Shown: positions 8,102 to 16,031 of the stretch, in pieces
Numbering within the stretch: position 1 is the first letter of the stretch
Layout: each line of letters begins with the position of its first letter
NCBI RefSeq assembly: GCF_042680565.1
Contig: NZ_JBHUEJ010000015.1
Span: 62,001 to 126,000 of the forward strand
Length of the DNA: 64,000 bases
Origin: Ottowia flava
GTDB taxonomy: Bacteria; Pseudomonadota; Gammaproteobacteria; Burkholderiales; Burkholderiaceae_C
Direction: 5' to 3'
Translations under genes and position numbers: made by a program
Notes under the pieces: model-generated
Databases searched by the model: none
What the model saw: only the letters and a program-made list of their open reading frames with translations
Told to the model about the DNA's origin: nothing

Positions 8102-8647
8102 ATGACGCCCGACAACGCCGCCCGCTACGGCAGCTTCAGCCGCTTTCTGCACTGGACCATGGCCCTGGGCATCGGCTGGATGCTGGTCTCGGCCATCACC
8201 CATTCACTGGCCAAGGATTCGGGGCTTGACGCCTTCATGTGGCCCACGCACAAGCACGTGGGCAGCGCGCTGATGGTGCTGGTGGTGGTGCGCCTCCTGT
8301 GGGCCTTGGTCAACACCGCGCGGCGCCCGGCTTCGCTCAGCTTGGCGGCCAAGCTCGGGCATTGGGCGCTCTACGCGCTGATGTTCGCCATCCCGCTCAT
8401 CGGGCTGCTGCGCCAGTACGGTTCGGCACGCGCCTTCTCGCCGCTCGGCCTGCCGGTCTTTCCTGGCCGCGACGAAAGCACCAAGATCCAGTGGATGACC
8501 GACCTCGGCGGCGCCCTGCACGGCGAGCTGGGCTGGGTGCTGCTGGCGGCCGTGCTGGGCCACATCGCCATGGCTTGGTGGCACCGCCGCAGCCCGACCG
8601 ACAACGTGCTGCCGCGCATGATCGGAAGCAGCGCGAGCGCCCGCTGA
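8102..8647 (+). CDS. Cytochrome b561-type di-heme membrane protein
   Basis: A 181-residue four-helix membrane cytochrome of the bacterial b561 (CybB) family, which moves electrons between quinol and periplasmic acceptors or superoxide. Candidate heme-ligand histidines are in SRFLHWTMA, THKHVGSAL, GGALHGELG and AAVLGHIAMAWWH, fitting four helices with two b hemes. The ATG at 8102 has an AAGGAA ribosome binding site; the frame is open upstream but that stretch contains a repeat copy and is unlikely to be coding. Confidence 0.86.
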   Translation: MTPDNAARYGSFSRFLHWTMALGIGWMLVSAITHSLAKDSGLDAFMWPTHKHVGSALMVLVVVRLLWALVNTARRPASLSLAAKLGHWALYALMFAIPLIGLLRQYGSARAFSPLGLPVFPGRDESTKIQWMTDLGGALHGELGWVLLAAVLGHIAMAWWHRRSPTDNVLPRMIGSSASAR

Positions 8648-8710
8648 GGCCCGCCGCCATGACCGGCTTTGGCCGGTGGGTACCTGAGGATGGGAAAATC
8701 CCCCTCCTCT

Positions 8711-10786
8711 ATGCATGTTCTCTTTGACGAAGCCGGGAAATTCCTCGCCGGCCGTATCCTTTCCGAGGCCGAGGCCTCGGCCCAGGTTGAACTCGATTCG
8801 GGCAAGCGCCTGAAGGTCAAGTCCGCCAACCAGTTGCTGCGTTTTGACAAACCGGCGCCGGCGGAATTGCTGGCGCGCGCCCAGCCGATGGCAGCCGAGG
8901 TCGAGCTGCCATTGGCCTGGGAATTCGCCCCCGAGGCCGAATTCGGCTTCGACGAACTGGCCGCCGATTATTTTGGCGATGCGCCCGACGTGGTGCAGCG
9001 CACCGCCATGCTGATGGCACTGCAGGATGCGCCGCACTACTTCCGCCGCGCCGGCAAGGGGCGCTTTCGCAAGGCGCCGGCCGACATCGTGGCGCAGGCC
9101 TTGGCCGCGATCGAGAAGAAAAAACAGATCGCCGCCCAAATCAACGAATGGGCAGGCGAGCTGGTGGCGGGCCAGACGCCCCAACCGGTGCGCGATCAGC
9201 TCTACAAGATCCTGTTCAAGCCGGACAAGAACGCGCCCGAATACAAGGCCGTGGTCGAAGCCAGCCGCAACGCGCAGCTGGCGCCGCTCACGCTGCTGCA
9301 GCGCGCCGGCGCGATCGAATCGCCCTACCAGTTCCACTGGCAGCGCTTCTTGTTCGAGAACTTCCCCAAGGGCACGGGCTTTCCGCCGCTGGCGGCGGCG
9401 GCCATCACGGAAGAGCTGCCGCTGGCCAATGTGCAGGCGTTTTCCATCGACGATTCGCACACCACCGAGATCGACGACGCGCTGTCGCTGCAGGGCCTGG
9501 GCACGGGCACCGTGGTGGTGGGCATCCACATCGCGGCGCCCGGCCTGGCGATACAGCCGGACGATGCGCTGGACCAGGTCGCGCGCGCCCGCCTGTCCAC
9601 GGTGTACATGCCGGGCTACAAGATCACCATGCTGCCGGACGACGTGGTGCAGACCTACACGCTGAGCGAAGGGCGCGACGTGCCCGCGGTGTCGCTGTAC
9701 GTGACGATGAACGAGGCGACCTTCGATATCCAGCACAGCGAAACGCGACTGGAGCGTGTGCCCATCGCCGCCAACCTGCGCCACGACCAGCTGGACCACA
9801 TCGTTACGCCCGAGTGGTTGTCCGGCAACAGCCATTCTGAAGAAAAAAGCGCTTTGCCCGCGCCAGTAGAGCGCAAGCAGCTATCCTTTTTATACCGACT
9901 GGCGCAACACCTGAAAGCCGGGCGCGAGCGCGTGCGCGGCAAGCCCGAGACCTTTTCCCGGCCCGACTACACCTTCCGTCTGGTGGGCCAGCAGGGCGAC
10001 GTGCCAACCGGCAAGGAGCAGGTGCAGATCACCACGCGCCAGCGCGGCGCGCCGCTCGACCTGATCGTGGCCGAAGCGATGATCCTCGCCAACAGCACCT
10101 GGGGCCAGTGGCTGGGCACGCTGGGCGTGCCTGGCATCTACCGCAGCCAGGCCAGCCTGCTGCCGGGCATCAAGGTGCGCATGGGCGCCAAGGCGCTGCC
10201 GCACGCCGGCATCGGCGTACCGGCCTACGCCTGGAGTACTTCGCCTCTGCGGCGCTATGTTGACCTCGTCAACCAGTGGCAGATCATTGCCGCGGCGCGC
10301 CACGGCAAGACGGCGGCGCTGGCCGCGCCCTTCAAACCCAAGGACGCGCAGCTGTTCGCCGTGATCAGCGCGTTCGATGCCGCCTACAGCGCCTACAACG
10401 CGCACCAAGCGAGCATGGAGCGCTTCTGGACGCTGCAGCACCTGCGCCAGCACGGCACAACCGAGGTGACCGCCCAGCTGATCAAGGAAATGGCTGGCGG
10501 CGCCTGGCTGGTGCGCGCGGAGGAACTGCCGCTGGTGTTCAGCGTGATGGGCACGCAGGCGCTGGTGCGCGGCATGCGCGTGCGCGTGAAGCTGGGGGCG
10601 ATCGACGACATTTCGCTTGACGTGCACGGCACCGTGACCGAGGTGCTGGCGGCCAACGCGAACGTGAGCAGCCCCGCCGACGACAACAGCGATGAGGAAG
10701 ATGACGCACCCGCCGCCGGGCCGTTGACGATTGCGGTGGACGTGAACGAGAGCGAGGCCGGAAGCCCTGATAATCCGGCCTCGTAA
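8711..10786 (+). CDS. RNB-domain ribonuclease (RNase II family)
   Basis: A 691-residue exoribonuclease of the RNase II/R superfamily. The catalytic Asp cluster is in FSIDDSHTTEIDDALSL (about 246-262), followed by GIHIAAPGLAI and, late in the domain, YAWSTSPLRRYVDLVNQWQ, the RNA-binding/catalytic Arg block. It degrades RNA processively 3' to 5'. It is shorter than RNase R and lacks an obvious basic C-terminal tail. Residues 376-394 are encoded by a dispersed repeat copy within the RNB region. The ATG at 8711 starts at the first conserved strand. tonB overlaps its stop by 1 nt. Confidence 0.87.
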   Translation: MHVLFDEAGKFLAGRILSEAEASAQVELDSGKRLKVKSANQLLRFDKPAPAELLARAQPMAAEVELPLAWEFAPEAEFGFDELAADYFGDAPDVVQRTAMLMALQDAPHYFRRAGKGRFRKAPADIVAQALAAIEKKKQIAAQINEWAGELVAGQTPQPVRDQLYKILFKPDKNAPEYKAVVEASRNAQLAPLTLLQRAGAIESPYQFHWQRFLFENFPKGTGFPPLAAAAITEELPLANVQAFSIDDSHTTEIDDALSLQGLGTGTVVVGIHIAAPGLAIQPDDALDQVARARLSTVYMPGYKITMLPDDVVQTYTLSEGRDVPAVSLYVTMNEATFDIQHSETRLERVPIAANLRHDQLDHIVTPEWLSGNSHSEEKSALPAPVERKQLSFLYRLAQHLKAGRERVRGKPETFSRPDYTFRLVGQQGDVPTGKEQVQITTRQRGAPLDLIVAEAMILANSTWGQWLGTLGVPGIYRSQASLLPGIKVRMGAKALPHAGIGVPAYAWSTSPLRRYVDLVNQWQIIAAARHGKTAALAAPFKPKDAQLFAVISAFDAAYSAYNAHQASMERFWTLQHLRQHGTTEVTAQLIKEMAGGAWLVRAEELPLVFSVMGTQALVRGMRVRVKLGAIDDISLDVHGTVTEVLAANANVSSPADDNSDEEDDAPAAGPLTIAVDVNESEAGSPDNPAS
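9837..9893 (-). repeat. Dispersed repeat copy inside the RNB ribonuclease gene
   Basis: It reads GAGCGCAAGCAGCTATCC preceded by AGAAAAAAGCGCTTT, the longer variant of the repeat. Translated in frame, it gives residues 376-394 of the ribonuclease. Confidence 0.78.
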
Positions 10787-11688
10787 TGCTGCGTTTTTTC
10801 AAGTCGCTGTCGACACTGCAATGGGCCCTGGGCCTGTCGGTGCTGTTCCACGCCGTGGTGCTGACGGCGCGCTTTGTCGACCCTGAAGGCTTTCAGCGCG
10901 TCTTCCAGGACACTACGCTGGACGTGATCCTGGTCAACGCCAAATCGGACGAAGCGCCGGAAAAGGCCCAGGCCATCGCACAGGCCAACCTGGCCGGTGG
11001 CGGCGAGGCCGAAGGCCGTCGCATCGCCAGCACGCCGTTGCCGCCCAGCCTGCAGCAGTCGACCGGCGACGCGCCTGTCAACGAAAACCAGCGCCGCATC
11101 GACAACATGCTGGAACAGCAGGAGATGCTGCTGGCCCAGGTGCGCCAGCAGCTCGCTGCCATGCCCAAGGTCGATCCGCGGAAACCGAGCGATGACCCCG
11201 AATCCCAGGCCCAGGAGGAGCGTCGCCAGCAACTGTCCAAGCTGCTGGCCGCCATCGAGCAGCGGGTGGACGAGGAAAACTCGCGCCCCCGCAAGCGCTT
11301 TTTGAGCCCGGCAACGCTGGGCACGACCTACGCGCAGTACTACGACGACATGCGCCGCAAGATCGAGGTCGAAGGCACGACCAACTTCCCGCAGATGGCC
11401 GGCCGCAAGCTGTATGGCGAACTGCTGATGGCGCTGCTGATCAACCACGACGGCCGCATCCTGGATGCACGTGTGGTGCAGAGCTCGGGCAACCGCGCGC
11501 TGGACAAGCTGGCCGAGCTGATCGCCTCGCGAGCCGCACCGTTCGGACCTTTCACGGCGTCGATGCGCAAGGACACCGACCAGTTCGACGTGACCGCGCG
11601 CTTCAAGTTCACGCGCGACATGAAGCTTGAGACCACGCTGCAGGCCGATCCGCTGGACAGCACCGTTAAAAATGGAACACCGCCGTGA
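10786..11688 (+). CDS. TonB-family energy transducer
   Basis: A 300-residue protein with a single N-terminal membrane anchor (about 11-27), a long charged and glutamine-rich periplasmic region, and a C-terminal TonB domain (about 190-300: GRKLYGELLMALLINHDGRI, RVVQSSGNRALDKLAE). TonB couples the proton-motive force of ExbBD to outer-membrane receptors. The middle region is predicted to be helical rather than Pro-rich. The start codon overlaps the ribonuclease stop by 1 nt, so the genes are translationally coupled. No exbBD is in the window. Confidence 0.85.
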   Translation: MLRFFKSLSTLQWALGLSVLFHAVVLTARFVDPEGFQRVFQDTTLDVILVNAKSDEAPEKAQAIAQANLAGGGEAEGRRIASTPLPPSLQQSTGDAPVNENQRRIDNMLEQQEMLLAQVRQQLAAMPKVDPRKPSDDPESQAQEERRQQLSKLLAAIEQRVDEENSRPRKRFLSPATLGTTYAQYYDDMRRKIEVEGTTNFPQMAGRKLYGELLMALLINHDGRILDARVVQSSGNRALDKLAELIASRAAPFGPFTASMRKDTDQFDVTARFKFTRDMKLETTLQADPLDSTVKNGTPP

Positions 11689-11871
11689 CGACGGCACCTT
11701 CTCCTGAGTCGCCTGCGGCGCTTCCCCGCTTCTTCCTCCGGGAAGCGCGGCAACTGGGGCGCCTGATTGCGCGGCCGCGGATGGCGGTCAGGCCATGCGG
11801 CGCGCCACTCGTCCGCTGTGGCCTTTTGAACTTGTTTGCAAGCTCTGCACTTTCCCTGCGGAGGGCCTGAC

Positions 11872-12600
11872 ATGCTGCGCACCTTCGGCCGCTGGATCTT
11901 GCTGTGCGTGCTCGCACTGCTGTTGCTGGAGGCGTTCTTCATCGGGCGCATCGCGCTGATGGCGGTGCTGGACCCGAAGTCGACGGCGTTTCAGCGCTCG
12001 GAAGCCTGGCGGCTGGCGTCGCAGGGCGAACTACGCTGGCGCCAGGACTGGCGCGATTACGACCAGATTTCCGACCACCTGAAGCGGGCGGTGATCGCGT
12101 CGGAGGACGACAGCTTCGTCAACCACGAAGGCGTGGACTGGGACGCGATTGAAAAGGCCTGGGATCGCAACGCCAAGGCCGAAGCAGCCGCGGCCGCGCG
12201 CGCCGAGCAGAACCGCCCGGCGCGCCCGGTGCGCATCCGCGGTGGGTCGACCATCACCCAGCAGTTGGCCAAGAACCTGCTGCTTTCCGGTGAACGCAAC
12301 TTGCCGCGCAAGGGCCAGGAGCTGGTGCTGACCTACGCGCTGGAAACGCTGCTGAGCAAGGAGCGCATCCTGGAGATCTACCTCAACAACGTCGAGTGGG
12401 GTGAGGGCGTGTTCGGCGCCGAAGCGGCCGCGCAGCATTACTTCCGCAAGAGCGCGGCGCAGCTGAGCGCGCGCGAGGCCGCGCGCCTGGCCGTGATGCT
12501 GCCGCGCCCGCGCTACTTCGAGAAACTGCCCCGGTCGGCCTACCTGAACAACCGCAGCTCGATCATCATGGGGCGCATGCGCTCGGCCGAACTGCCTTGA
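11872..12600 (+). CDS. mtgA: Monofunctional peptidoglycan glycosyltransferase MtgA
   Basis: A 242-residue GT51 enzyme with one N-terminal transmembrane anchor (about 8-27). Conserved blocks: SEDDSFVNHEGVDWDAI with the catalytic Glu, RGGSTITQQLAKNL, RKGQELVLTYALE and EIYLNNVEWGEGVFGAEAAA. It polymerises lipid II without a transpeptidase domain. The ATG at 11872 follows a GGAGGG ribosome binding site. The 183 bp between tonB and this gene contain no gene I can support. Confidence 0.93.
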   Translation: MLRTFGRWILLCVLALLLLEAFFIGRIALMAVLDPKSTAFQRSEAWRLASQGELRWRQDWRDYDQISDHLKRAVIASEDDSFVNHEGVDWDAIEKAWDRNAKAEAAAAARAEQNRPARPVRIRGGSTITQQLAKNLLLSGERNLPRKGQELVLTYALETLLSKERILEIYLNNVEWGEGVFGAEAAAQHYFRKSAAQLSAREAARLAVMLPRPRYFEKLPRSAYLNNRSSIIMGRMRSAELP

Positions 12601-12649
12601 GCGCGTGGGGCTGCGCCTCCATTGAATTTTCACAAAGAATCGCCCTCCA

Positions 12650-12685
12650 GCCCTAGCCCGAATTGCGCAGCCAGCTATAATTTTT
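12650..12685 (-). repeat. Dispersed repeat copy directly upstream of ruvC
   Basis: It reads GCCCTAGCCCGAATTGCGCA then GCCAGCTATAATTTTT and ends 6 bp before the ruvC start codon, so it must overlap the translation initiation region. Confidence 0.75.
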
Positions 12686-12691
12686 GCAGCA

Positions 12692-13231
12692 ATGAGAGTG
12701 CTCGGCATTGACCCCGGACTGCGCACGACGGGCTTTGGTGTGCTCGACGTGGACGGCCCGCGCCTGCGCTACGTGGCCAGCGGCGTGATCGAGACGCGCA
12801 GCGTCGACCAAGGCGATTTGCCCGCGCGGCTGAAGGTGCTCTTCGACGGCATTGCTGAACTGAAAGCGCGGTACCAGCCCGAAGTGGCGGCGGTGGAAAT
12901 TGTCTTCGTCAACGTCAATCCGCAGGCCTCGTTGCTGTTGGGTCAGGCACGCGGTGCATGCGTCACCGCCCTGGTCGCTGGCAACCTGCCGGTGGCCGAA
13001 TACACGGCACTCCAAATGAAGAAAGCCGTGGCCGGCCATGGCCGCGCTGCCAAGGCGCAGGTGCAGGCCATGGTGCAGCGCCTGTTGCAACTGCCCTCGG
13101 CGCCGCGCCCCGACGCCGCCGACGCGCTGGGCCTGGCCATCACGCACGCCCACGCCGGGGCGGCGCTGGCGCGGCTGGCGTCGGCGGGCCAGGCGCGACG
13201 CTCCAGCAGCATGTACCGGCAGTCGCGCTGA
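12692..13231 (+). CDS. ruvC: Holliday junction resolvase RuvC
   Basis: A 179-residue endonuclease that cuts four-way junctions with RuvAB. The N-terminal RVLGIDPGLRTTGFG carries the first catalytic Asp (D7); E69 lies in AAVEIVFVN; the C-terminal PDAADALGLAITHAH supplies the last acidic residues. The gene is on + and convergent with lpxC, far from ruvA (48.8 kb) and ruvB (45.2 kb), which are on -. A repeat copy replaces any clear ribosome binding site immediately upstream. Confidence 0.94.
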   Translation: MRVLGIDPGLRTTGFGVLDVDGPRLRYVASGVIETRSVDQGDLPARLKVLFDGIAELKARYQPEVAAVEIVFVNVNPQASLLLGQARGACVTALVAGNLPVAEYTALQMKKAVAGHGRAAKAQVQAMVQRLLQLPSAPRPDAADALGLAITHAHAGAALARLASAGQARRSSSMYRQSR

Positions 13232-13244
13232 GCGAGATTCTCAA

Positions 13245-13300
13245 GTCTTTTGAGCCACCAGCCCTACAACCATCTGCGCAGGCAGCTTCTATTTTTATAG
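13245..13300 (-). repeat. Dispersed repeat copy in the ruvC/lpxC convergent gap
   Basis: GCCCTACAACCATCTGCGCA, then GGCAGCTTCTATTTTTATAG. It is one of the cleanest copies, lying between ruvC and the small membrane-protein gene. Confidence 0.85.
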
Positions 13301-13318
13301 CACATCTGCGCGATGCAC

Positions 13319-13495
13319 CTACAACACGCGCTCGGCGATCAGCACCGCAAAGAAGCCCAGCGCGGCCAGCAGCGTCCACTTCAGCACCACCCAGCCGATG
13401 GCGCGAAAGCGCGGCTGGCCCGTGGCGGCGTAGTAGGCAAAGCACACGCCCGACACCAGCAACAACAGCAGGATGAGCCAGCGAAACAGCAGCAC
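13319..13495 (-). CDS. Small two-helix membrane protein downstream of lpxC
   Basis: A 58-residue open frame with GTG start at 13493-13495, 21 bp after the lpxC stop and in the same frame. It has a Leu-rich first helix (about 5-22, LILLLLLVSGVCFAYYAATG) and a second helix (about 41-56, LLAALGFFAVLIAERV), separated by a basic loop QPRFRAIGW. A GGGGG stretch precedes the GTG. Similar short membrane proteins follow lpxC in related bacteria, to my recollection; the function is unknown. It lacks an ATG start and is easily missed. Confidence 0.7.
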   Translation of the reverse strand: MLLFRWLILLLLLVSGVCFAYYAATGQPRFRAIGWVVLKWTLLAALGFFAVLIAERVL

Positions 13496-13516
13496 CGGTA
13501 CCGGCCCCCGCTGCGC

Positions 13517-14440
13517 TTACCAGGCGCGCGCCAGTTGCGCGAAGCCCTGCGGGGCCTGGCGCTCGTCTTCGAAGGTGACGAGTTCCCACGCGTCCTCGTG
13601 CGACAGCAACTCGCGCAGCAGGCGGTTGTTGAGCGCGTGGCCAGAGCGGAACGCGGTGTAGGCGGCCAGCATCGGCTTGCCGACGCAGTACAGGTCGCCG
13701 ATGGCGTCGAGGATCTTGTGCTTGGCGAATTCCTCGGCGTAGCGCAGGCCGTCGGCGTTGAGCACCTTGGTGTCGTCCATGACGACGGCGTTGTCCAGGC
13801 CGCCGCCCAGCGCCAGGCCATTGGCGCGCATGGTTTCGACGTCCTTGCTGAAGGCGAAGGTGCGCGCGCGTGCAATGTCGCGGCTGTAGCGGCCCGAGCC
13901 CATGTCGAACTCGACGCGCTGGCCGGTGGCGTCGATGGCGGGGTGCTGGAAGTCGATCTCGAACGCCAGGGTGAAGCCGTGGTGCGGCGCCAGGCGCGCC
14001 CATTTGAGCTGGTCGCCCTCACCGTCGCGCACTTCAACCGCGCGCTTGACGCGCAGGAACTGCTTGGGTGCCTTTTGCTGTTCGATGCCGGCGCTTTGCA
14101 ACAGATAGACGAACGAAGACGACGAGCCGTCGAGGATGGGCACCTCTTCGGCCGTGATGTCGATGTACAGGTTGTCCAGCCCCAGGCCCGCGCAGGCGGA
14201 CATCAGATGCTCGACGGTGCGCACCTTGGCATCGCCCTGGGACAGCGTGGACGCCAGGCGCGTGTCGGTCACGGACAACGCTGAGACCGGGATGTCGACC
14301 GGCTGCGGCAGGTCGATGCGACGAAACACGATGCCGGTGTTCGGCGGCGCGGGACGCAGCGTCAGCTCGACCCGTTCACCACTGTGCAGGCCCACGCCAA
14401 CCGCGCGGGTCAGGGATTTGAGGGTACGTTGCGCAAGCAT
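13517..14440 (-). CDS. lpxC: UDP-3-O-acyl-N-acetylglucosamine deacetylase LpxC
   Basis: A 307-residue zinc amidase, the committed step of lipid A synthesis. Zinc ligands are H78 (EHLMSA), H241 and D245 (AKHKILDAIGDL), with catalytic H268 in SGHALNN. The N-terminal VGLHSGERV and the LDGSSSSFVYLLQ block are typical. The ATG at 14438-14440 (MLAQRTLKSL) was chosen because the sequence upstream is not LpxC-like. It is the last recognisable dcw gene, after ftsZ, and is separated from it by a strong terminator, so lpxC is probably transcribed mainly from its own promoter within 14441-14570. Confidence 0.94.
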   Translation of the reverse strand: MLAQRTLKSLTRAVGVGLHSGERVELTLRPAPPNTGIVFRRIDLPQPVDIPVSALSVTDTRLASTLSQGDAKVRTVEHLMSACAGLGLDNLYIDITAEEVPILDGSSSSFVYLLQSAGIEQQKAPKQFLRVKRAVEVRDGEGDQLKWARLAPHHGFTLAFEIDFQHPAIDATGQRVEFDMGSGRYSRDIARARTFAFSKDVETMRANGLALGGGLDNAVVMDDTKVLNADGLRYAEEFAKHKILDAIGDLYCVGKPMLAAYTAFRSGHALNNRLLRELLSHEDAWELVTFEDERQAPQGFAQLARAW

Positions 14441-14542
14441 GGGGCCGATTTTACGGCTTTGCCTACCCGCCGTGCGCTTCAGAGGCCAGTGAGTCGGCAT
14501 CCAGAATTCATGCTTCAAATTGGCCGTGTGCGCATATGGGTA

Positions 14543-14570
14543 GTGCGCGAGCAGCTTCTCTATTCATAGC
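14543..14570 (-). repeat. Partial dispersed repeat copy between ftsZ and lpxC
   Basis: It contains GCGCGAGCAGCTTC and TATTCATAGC, matching half of the core, and abuts the ftsZ terminator. Confidence 0.55.
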
Positions 14571-14600
14571 AAAACGCTGCACGGGGTGACCGTGCAGCGT
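14571..14600 (-). terminator. Rho-independent terminator after ftsZ
   Basis: A perfect 11-bp inverted repeat (14574-14584 and 14590-14600, arm ACGCTGCACGG) with a 5-nt loop is followed on the - strand by TTTT. It sits 54 bp after the ftsZ stop and upstream of lpxC. Confidence 0.85.
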
Positions 14601-14654
14601 GCTTGCCGCCATGACCTGAACGCGCGACGCGCTGCGATCGATGACCTGCGGGAC

Positions 14655-15860
14655 TCAATCCGCCTGCTTGCGCAGGAAGGCCGGGATCTCGAAGTCGTCC
14701 ATGCCGCCCGAGGACAGCGCGTCCACCTTGGCCGCAGCCTGGGTGCGGTTGGTGCGCCACACGCTGGGCACCGCCATGTTGCCGTAGTCGGCCTGCGCCT
14801 GGCCGGCTTGCGGCTGGGTGGGCGTGACGAACATCGGCTGGTTGTCGGTGCCGGTGCGCAGACCGCCTTGCACCACGGTGATGGGTTGGCGACGCATCGC
14901 CTGGCGCGACAGGCCGGTGGCCAGCACGGTGACGCGCAGGTCTTCACCGAGTGTGTCGTCGTAGGCAGCGCCGAAGATGACGTGCGCGTCCTGGGAGGCG
15001 TAGGCGCGGATGGTGTTCATCGCTTCCTTCGACTCGTTCAGCTTGAGCGAACCCTTGGACGCAGTGACCAACACCAGCACGCCCTTGGCGCCCGACAGAT
15101 CAATGCCTTCCAGCAGCGGGCAGGCGATGGCCTGCTCGGCGGCAATGCGGGCGCGGTCAGGGCCGTTGGCCGTGGCCGTGCCCATCATGGCCTTACCGGG
15201 CTCGCCCATGATGGTGCGCACGTCTTCAAAGTCGACGTTGACGAAACCGTAGTCGTTGATGATCTCGGCGATGCCGCCGACGGCGTTTTTCAGCACGTCG
15301 TTGGCCTGCGCGAAGGCTTCTTCCTGGGTGATGTCGTCGCCCAGGACTTCCAGCAGCTTCTCGTTCAGCACCACCACCAGCGAATCGACGTTGGCCTCCA
15401 GCTCGGTCAGACCGGCTTCGGCGTTGGTCATGCGGCGGCCGCCTTCCCAGTCGAAGGGCTTGGTCACCACACCCACCGTCAGGATGCCCATGTCCTTGGC
15501 AATGCGCGCGATCACGGGTGCAGCGCCCGTGCCCGTTCCGCCACCCATGCCGGCGGTGATGAACAACATGTGCGCGCCGCGGATCGCCTGGCGGATGTCG
15601 TCGGCTGCGGCTTCGGCCGCTTCGCGGCCCTTGTCGGGCTTGCTGCCGGCGCCCAGGCCGCTGTGGCCCAGCTGGATGCTGGCATTGGCCAGCGTGCGGC
15701 CAAGCGCCTGCGCATCGGTGTTGGCGCAGATGAATTCCACGCCCTGCACATTGCGCGTGACCATGTGATCGACCGCGTTGCTGCCGCCGCCACCGACGCC
15801 GATGACCTTGATCTGGGTGCCGGCGTTGAAGCCTTCGGTTTCAATCATTTCGATGCTCAT
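14655..15860 (-). CDS. ftsZ: Cell division tubulin homologue FtsZ
   Basis: A 401-residue GTPase forming the Z-ring. N-terminal IKVIGVGGGGSNAVDHM and the tubulin signature GGGTGTGAAPVIA (about 108-120) bind GTP; the T7-loop region and the KPFDWEGGRR segment are present. The extreme C-terminus DDFEIPAFLRKQAD is the conserved peptide that binds FtsA and ZipA-type partners, after a Gln/Ala-rich linker. The ATG is preceded by a near-perfect AAGGAG. A 171 bp gap separates it from ftsA and probably holds an additional promoter. Confidence 0.97.
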   Translation of the reverse strand: MSIEMIETEGFNAGTQIKVIGVGGGGSNAVDHMVTRNVQGVEFICANTDAQALGRTLANASIQLGHSGLGAGSKPDKGREAAEAAADDIRQAIRGAHMLFITAGMGGGTGTGAAPVIARIAKDMGILTVGVVTKPFDWEGGRRMTNAEAGLTELEANVDSLVVVLNEKLLEVLGDDITQEEAFAQANDVLKNAVGGIAEIINDYGFVNVDFEDVRTIMGEPGKAMMGTATANGPDRARIAAEQAIACPLLEGIDLSGAKGVLVLVTASKGSLKLNESKEAMNTIRAYASQDAHVIFGAAYDDTLGEDLRVTVLATGLSRQAMRRQPITVVQGGLRTGTDNQPMFVTPTQPQAGQAQADYGNMAVPSVWRTNRTQAAAKVDALSSGGMDDFEIPAFLRKQAD

Positions 15861-16031
15861 GGTGTGTACTCCTTATCTGTCTGCAGTTGCCTGGGATGGT
15901 TTGATTTTGGGTTGCGCGCGGGAGAAAAACTGGAACTGGGGGTAAGGGGGTGTTTCATCACGGTGGCCCGGTGCTTTGCCACCCGGGGGACACCGATCGA
16001 ATGCGTGCAAAGAGGCTGCGCGTGTTCATGC

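Noticed and set aside
11685..11870. A 61-codon frame between tonB and mtgA as a possible gene or aroE remnant
   Set aside because: It overlaps the tonB stop and contains no shikimate dehydrogenase motif; composition is Arg/Pro-rich. I treat the stretch as non-coding.
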